The notes beneath the pieces are model-generated. The model was given only the letters and a program-made list of their open reading frames with translations, did not search any database and was not told where the DNA came from. Source: DASRCB01 sp035653295 (GTDB taxonomy: Bacteria; Acidobacteriota; Terriglobia; Bryobacterales; Bryobacteraceae). Taken from it: a DNA stretch of 8,802 nt. A program made the position numbers and the translations under genes. The stretch spans positions 1 to 8,802 of the forward strand of contig DASRCB010000385.1 in the NCBI GenBank assembly GCA_035653295.1, in the 5' to 3' direction. Numbering within the stretch: position 1 is the stretch's first letter; every line of letters starts with the position of its first letter. Of this stretch, positions 7,601 through 8,802 are shown in pieces.

Positions 7601-8337
7601 CGGAGGACACCATCGCCAACTCGAACTACAATTCGCTTCAGGTGAGCGCGGAGAAGCGCTTTTCGAAGGGCCTGCAATTCCAGGGCGCATACACATGGAG
7701 TAAGTCGATCGACAACGCATCCAGCTTCGAGAACGAGCTGAATCCGCTGAATTACCGCCTGAGCCGATCATTGTCTTACTTCGATGCCCGGCAGCGGTTC
7801 GTCTTCAGTTACTTCTATCAGTTCCCGAAGATGGGTCTGCACGGCTTTGCCGACAAGCTTCTGAACGGCTGGGAAACGTCCGGCATTCTGACGTTCCAGA
7901 CAGGGTTCCCAATCCCGATCACGTCTTCCGACGATCTGGAGCTGCAGACCAGCTACTTCTTCCAGTCGGCGGGCGAACCGAATCGCATCGCTCCGCTGCA
8001 CAAGCTGGACCCGCGCAATCCCCTGAACCTCGCGTTCGATCCCTCGTCATTCGTGCAGCCATCGCAGCTCGGAGTCTTTGGCAACTCCCCGCGGACGGTT
8101 TGCTGCGGCCCGGGCATTAATAACCTCGACTTCAGCATGCTCAAGGACACGAACTTCACCGAGCGCTGGAAAATGGAGTTCCGGGCGGAATTCTTTAACA
8201 TCTTTAATCACGCCCAGTTCACCAGCGTGGATGGGAACATCTCCGACGGTTATCCGCAGGACGGCGGCACGTTCGGCAAAGTGCTCCGCGCGCGCGACCC
8301 GCGGCTGATTCAGTTCGCCCTGAAGCTGATCTTCTGA
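4606..8337 (+). CDS. Oar-like TonB-dependent receptor with carboxypeptidase-regulatory-like domain
   Basis: A 1243-residue outer-membrane protein. Residues 1-25 form a signal peptide (basic MKSRRQK, hydrophobic core, cleavage likely after AVA). Residues about 28-112 are a carboxypeptidase-regulatory-like beta-sandwich (GDIRGSIQDPSGAVIPGAQV, then GQYTIPSVPVGTYKVQVSAPGF in the middle). A plug domain follows to about 250, with LPLNTRDTYQLLQLQPGV, SVNGGRGRANNFNVNGGDAND and VVNVVTKGGTNEFHG (ends near 250). The rest is a long beta-barrel with GALYEFFRN-type strands, ending in FALKLIF with the terminal Phe typical of outer-membrane barrels. No clear TonB box is seen. Such receptors use TonB energy to import large or scarce nutrients; in Acidobacteria the ligands are mostly unknown. 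The mature protein has 12 cysteines in six close pairs. Its divergent promoter shares an operator-like element with the catabolic operon, hinting at a common substrate or signal. Confidence 0.9.
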   Translation: MKSRRQKLLAGFFAFSCIAGSLAVAQTTGDIRGSIQDPSGAVIPGAQVLATSDAGGTERRATSDREGQYTIPSVPVGTYKVQVSAPGFMTFVQHPVIVDIGHVALVNASLQIGMATQVITAEAQAPLVETTSTQLGAVMEATAVVNLPLNTRDTYQLLQLQPGVQSQQGYDLFAGSEAAGAVSVNGGRGRANNFNVNGGDANDQFLNSAAIQPSPDTIEEFRVLTNTFNAEYGRNSGSVVNVVTKGGTNEFHGDLYEFFRNRALDARGFFDTETPKFNQNQYGGTFGGPIRKDKTFFFVSAEGRQIRQGISSDLVTVPTVAERAGDFSAGQTFTGTLTDDNLAQVMSARPGCSSAIAAEGGSPLAAGTAWSAIFPGNKIPVSCFDPTALDLLNRFVPLPNIGDNVLQTVPVQGENAVQWTARGDHWFNSNNQLSAYAYFNDSAVQQPFARFQAAGADVPGFGSDYNIRYQQYNLSENWTVSPSMVNEAHATYFREGQLAYNHPQRTNLVQSSCATVPAANCFADPANPDLGIHPELGAAHEGVPFISVPGGFTIGNSSEGELPQVGNTFMFSDNLSKVAGNHSLKFGADVRRMRFDQTLYYNVNGAFSYDGGGTNDLGASDQFGNYLLGLPSSFSQGSAQIERVRSTQLSLYAQDSWKIRPSLTLNYGLRWELDTPLTDAGKKVQTYHPGQETTIYPCQFGADNPLAATFGTTDCSPGSAGESVNPLGLVFPGDRGVPGSLTNTYYKAFAPRIGLAWSPSADSSFWHTLLGGPGTTSIRMGWGMFYNPVEQLVLEQFSAEPPFGGSSSFSNPLFNTPFEGQDGTINPNPFHGILSPRPGTPIDWSMFRPILLFGQFQPNLRTQYSEQYNFTIQRQLRGNILLQAGYVGSQGHRLLASHDLNYGNSQTCLDLLAISNAANDPSLACGPYSSDGAYTIAAGEIPPGFTLHMPYGPQPTVTGPNPNPITLVGIRKYSSPLCNPMTGVGCPPDGVPVFSNIFAEDTIANSNYNSLQVSAEKRFSKGLQFQGAYTWSKSIDNASSFENELNPLNYRLSRSLSYFDARQRFVFSYFYQFPKMGLHGFADKLLNGWETSGILTFQTGFPIPITSSDDLELQTSYFFQSAGEPNRIAPLHKLDPRNPLNLAFDPSSFVQPSQLGVFGNSPRTVCCGPGINNLDFSMLKDTNFTERWKMEFRAEFFNIFNHAQFTSVDGNISDGYPQDGGTFGKVLRARDPRLIQFALKLIF

Positions 8338-8349
8338 GCTTCGGGGGTC

Positions 8350-8393
8350 AGTGATTACCGGGCGCCGGCCAGCTCGCGCGCGATCACTTTTTT
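8350..8393 (+). terminator. Possible intrinsic terminator of the receptor gene
   Basis: AGTGAT (8350-8355) can pair with ATCACT (8383-8388), whose last T begins a run of six Ts (8388-8393). The 27-base loop is very GC-rich and can form further pairs. It starts 13 bases after the receptor stop codon, and most of it lies inside the 3' end of the opposing TlpA-like gene, where the T run is read as two Lys codons. The long loop makes this only a moderate candidate. Confidence 0.35.
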
Positions 8394-8802
8394 CATCTTC
8401 TCGAAGTCGTTCGGTTCGAAGCCAACGGACTGGAACACGATTTTGCCGTTCGGCGCTACAACATAGTTGCGCGGTATGCCAGCGTCGGCGAACATACGGT
8501 AAACGCGGCGGTCGGGATCGGCGGCAATGCGGTAGGTGACGTGTTCCTTCGTCAGAAAATTGACGACGGTACCCTGCTGTTCCTCGCGGGAAATGCCGAT
8601 CATGGCAAAATGTCCCGACTTATTGGCCTGCCAGACCTCCTTTTCGAGGTGGGGCATTTCGGCGCGACAGGGGCCGCACCACGTAGCCCAGAAGTTCACC
8701 AAAACGACGTTGCCCTTCTGCGCCGCCATGTCGAACTGGTTACCGCTGAGGTCGGTGATGGTAAACGAGGGCATTGGCTGACCCACCCTCGTCTTCGCCT
8801 CG
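8355..8802 (-). CDS. TlpA-like thioredoxin-fold protein (partial, 5' end outside window)
   Basis: A thioredoxin-fold protein of the TlpA/ResA/AhpC-TSA type. Numbered from a GTG at 8786, it shows GQPMPSFTITDLSG, then NFWATWCGPCRAEMPHL with the redox pair Cys37 and Cys40, IGISREE (63-69), the probable cis-proline Pro105 in GIPRNYVV, and NGKIVFQSVGF. Such proteins are usually periplasmic or membrane-anchored thiol-disulfide reductases, for example in cytochrome c maturation. The GTG at 8786 is probably not the true start: the frame remains open through the last 16 bases (EAKTR before VGQPMP), it has no well-spaced ribosome site, and the family normally has a signal peptide before VGQP. So the gene very likely continues beyond the right edge. 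It ends 17 bases from the convergent receptor gene. Confidence 0.85.
   Translation of the reverse strand, partial: EAKTRVGQPMPSFTITDLSGNQFDMAAQKGNVVLVNFWATWCGPCRAEMPHLEKEVWQANKSGHFAMIGISREEQQGTVVNFLTKEHVTYRIAADPDRRVYRMFADAGIPRNYVVAPNGKIVFQSVGFEPNDFEKMKKVIARELAGAR

Noticed and set aside
1..8802. CRISPR arrays, tRNA or rRNA genes, insertion sequences, phage or defence genes
   Set aside because: No regularly spaced repeats, no tRNA-like cloverleaf, no transposase or phage-like protein was found; almost all of the window is used by the genes described.

Overview
The window looks like a piece of an Acidobacteriota chromosome (Terriglobia/Solibacter-like). The basis is the GC-rich coding sequence plus a very large Oar-like TonB-dependent receptor with an N-terminal carboxypeptidase-regulatory-like domain, a protein type greatly expanded in that phylum. 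This assignment is inferred from protein style only; there is no rRNA or marker gene here.

Layout. On the minus strand, reading right to left from about 4317, lies a tight operon: a class III PLP enzyme of the glutamate-1-semialdehyde aminomutase (HemL) fold (2844-4229), an APC-family amino acid permease (1465-2847, 4-base overlap), and a GabD1-type succinate-semialdehyde dehydrogenase (49-1413). A possible fourth gene begins at 44 and runs off the left edge; its few visible residues resemble the start of another aldehyde dehydrogenase. Diverging on the plus strand is the 1243-residue TonB-dependent receptor (4606-8337). Tail to tail with it, 17 bases away, is the 3' part of a TlpA-like thioredoxin-fold protein (8355 to beyond the right edge).

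The genes suggest uptake and breakdown of an amino compound: the permease imports it, the PLP enzyme moves or removes its amino group to give an aldehyde, and the dehydrogenase oxidises the aldehyde to an acid. By analogy with the GABA pathway the substrate could be GABA or a related omega-amino acid, but the aminotransferase is HemL-like rather than GabT-like, so the substrate is open.

The most interesting part is the 376-base divergent intergenic region (4230-4605). Each direction has a perfect TATAAT box, and each box starts a 29-base element that is repeated in inverted orientation at the other promoter (24 of 29 positions identical). Inside each copy is a palindromic core of the form TGRAACSTTKCA that would sit over the transcription start. 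Between the promoters is a nested palindrome (4406-4443). This strongly suggests that the receptor and the catabolic operon answer to the same regulator, and links the receptor to the pathway. No regulator gene is in the window.
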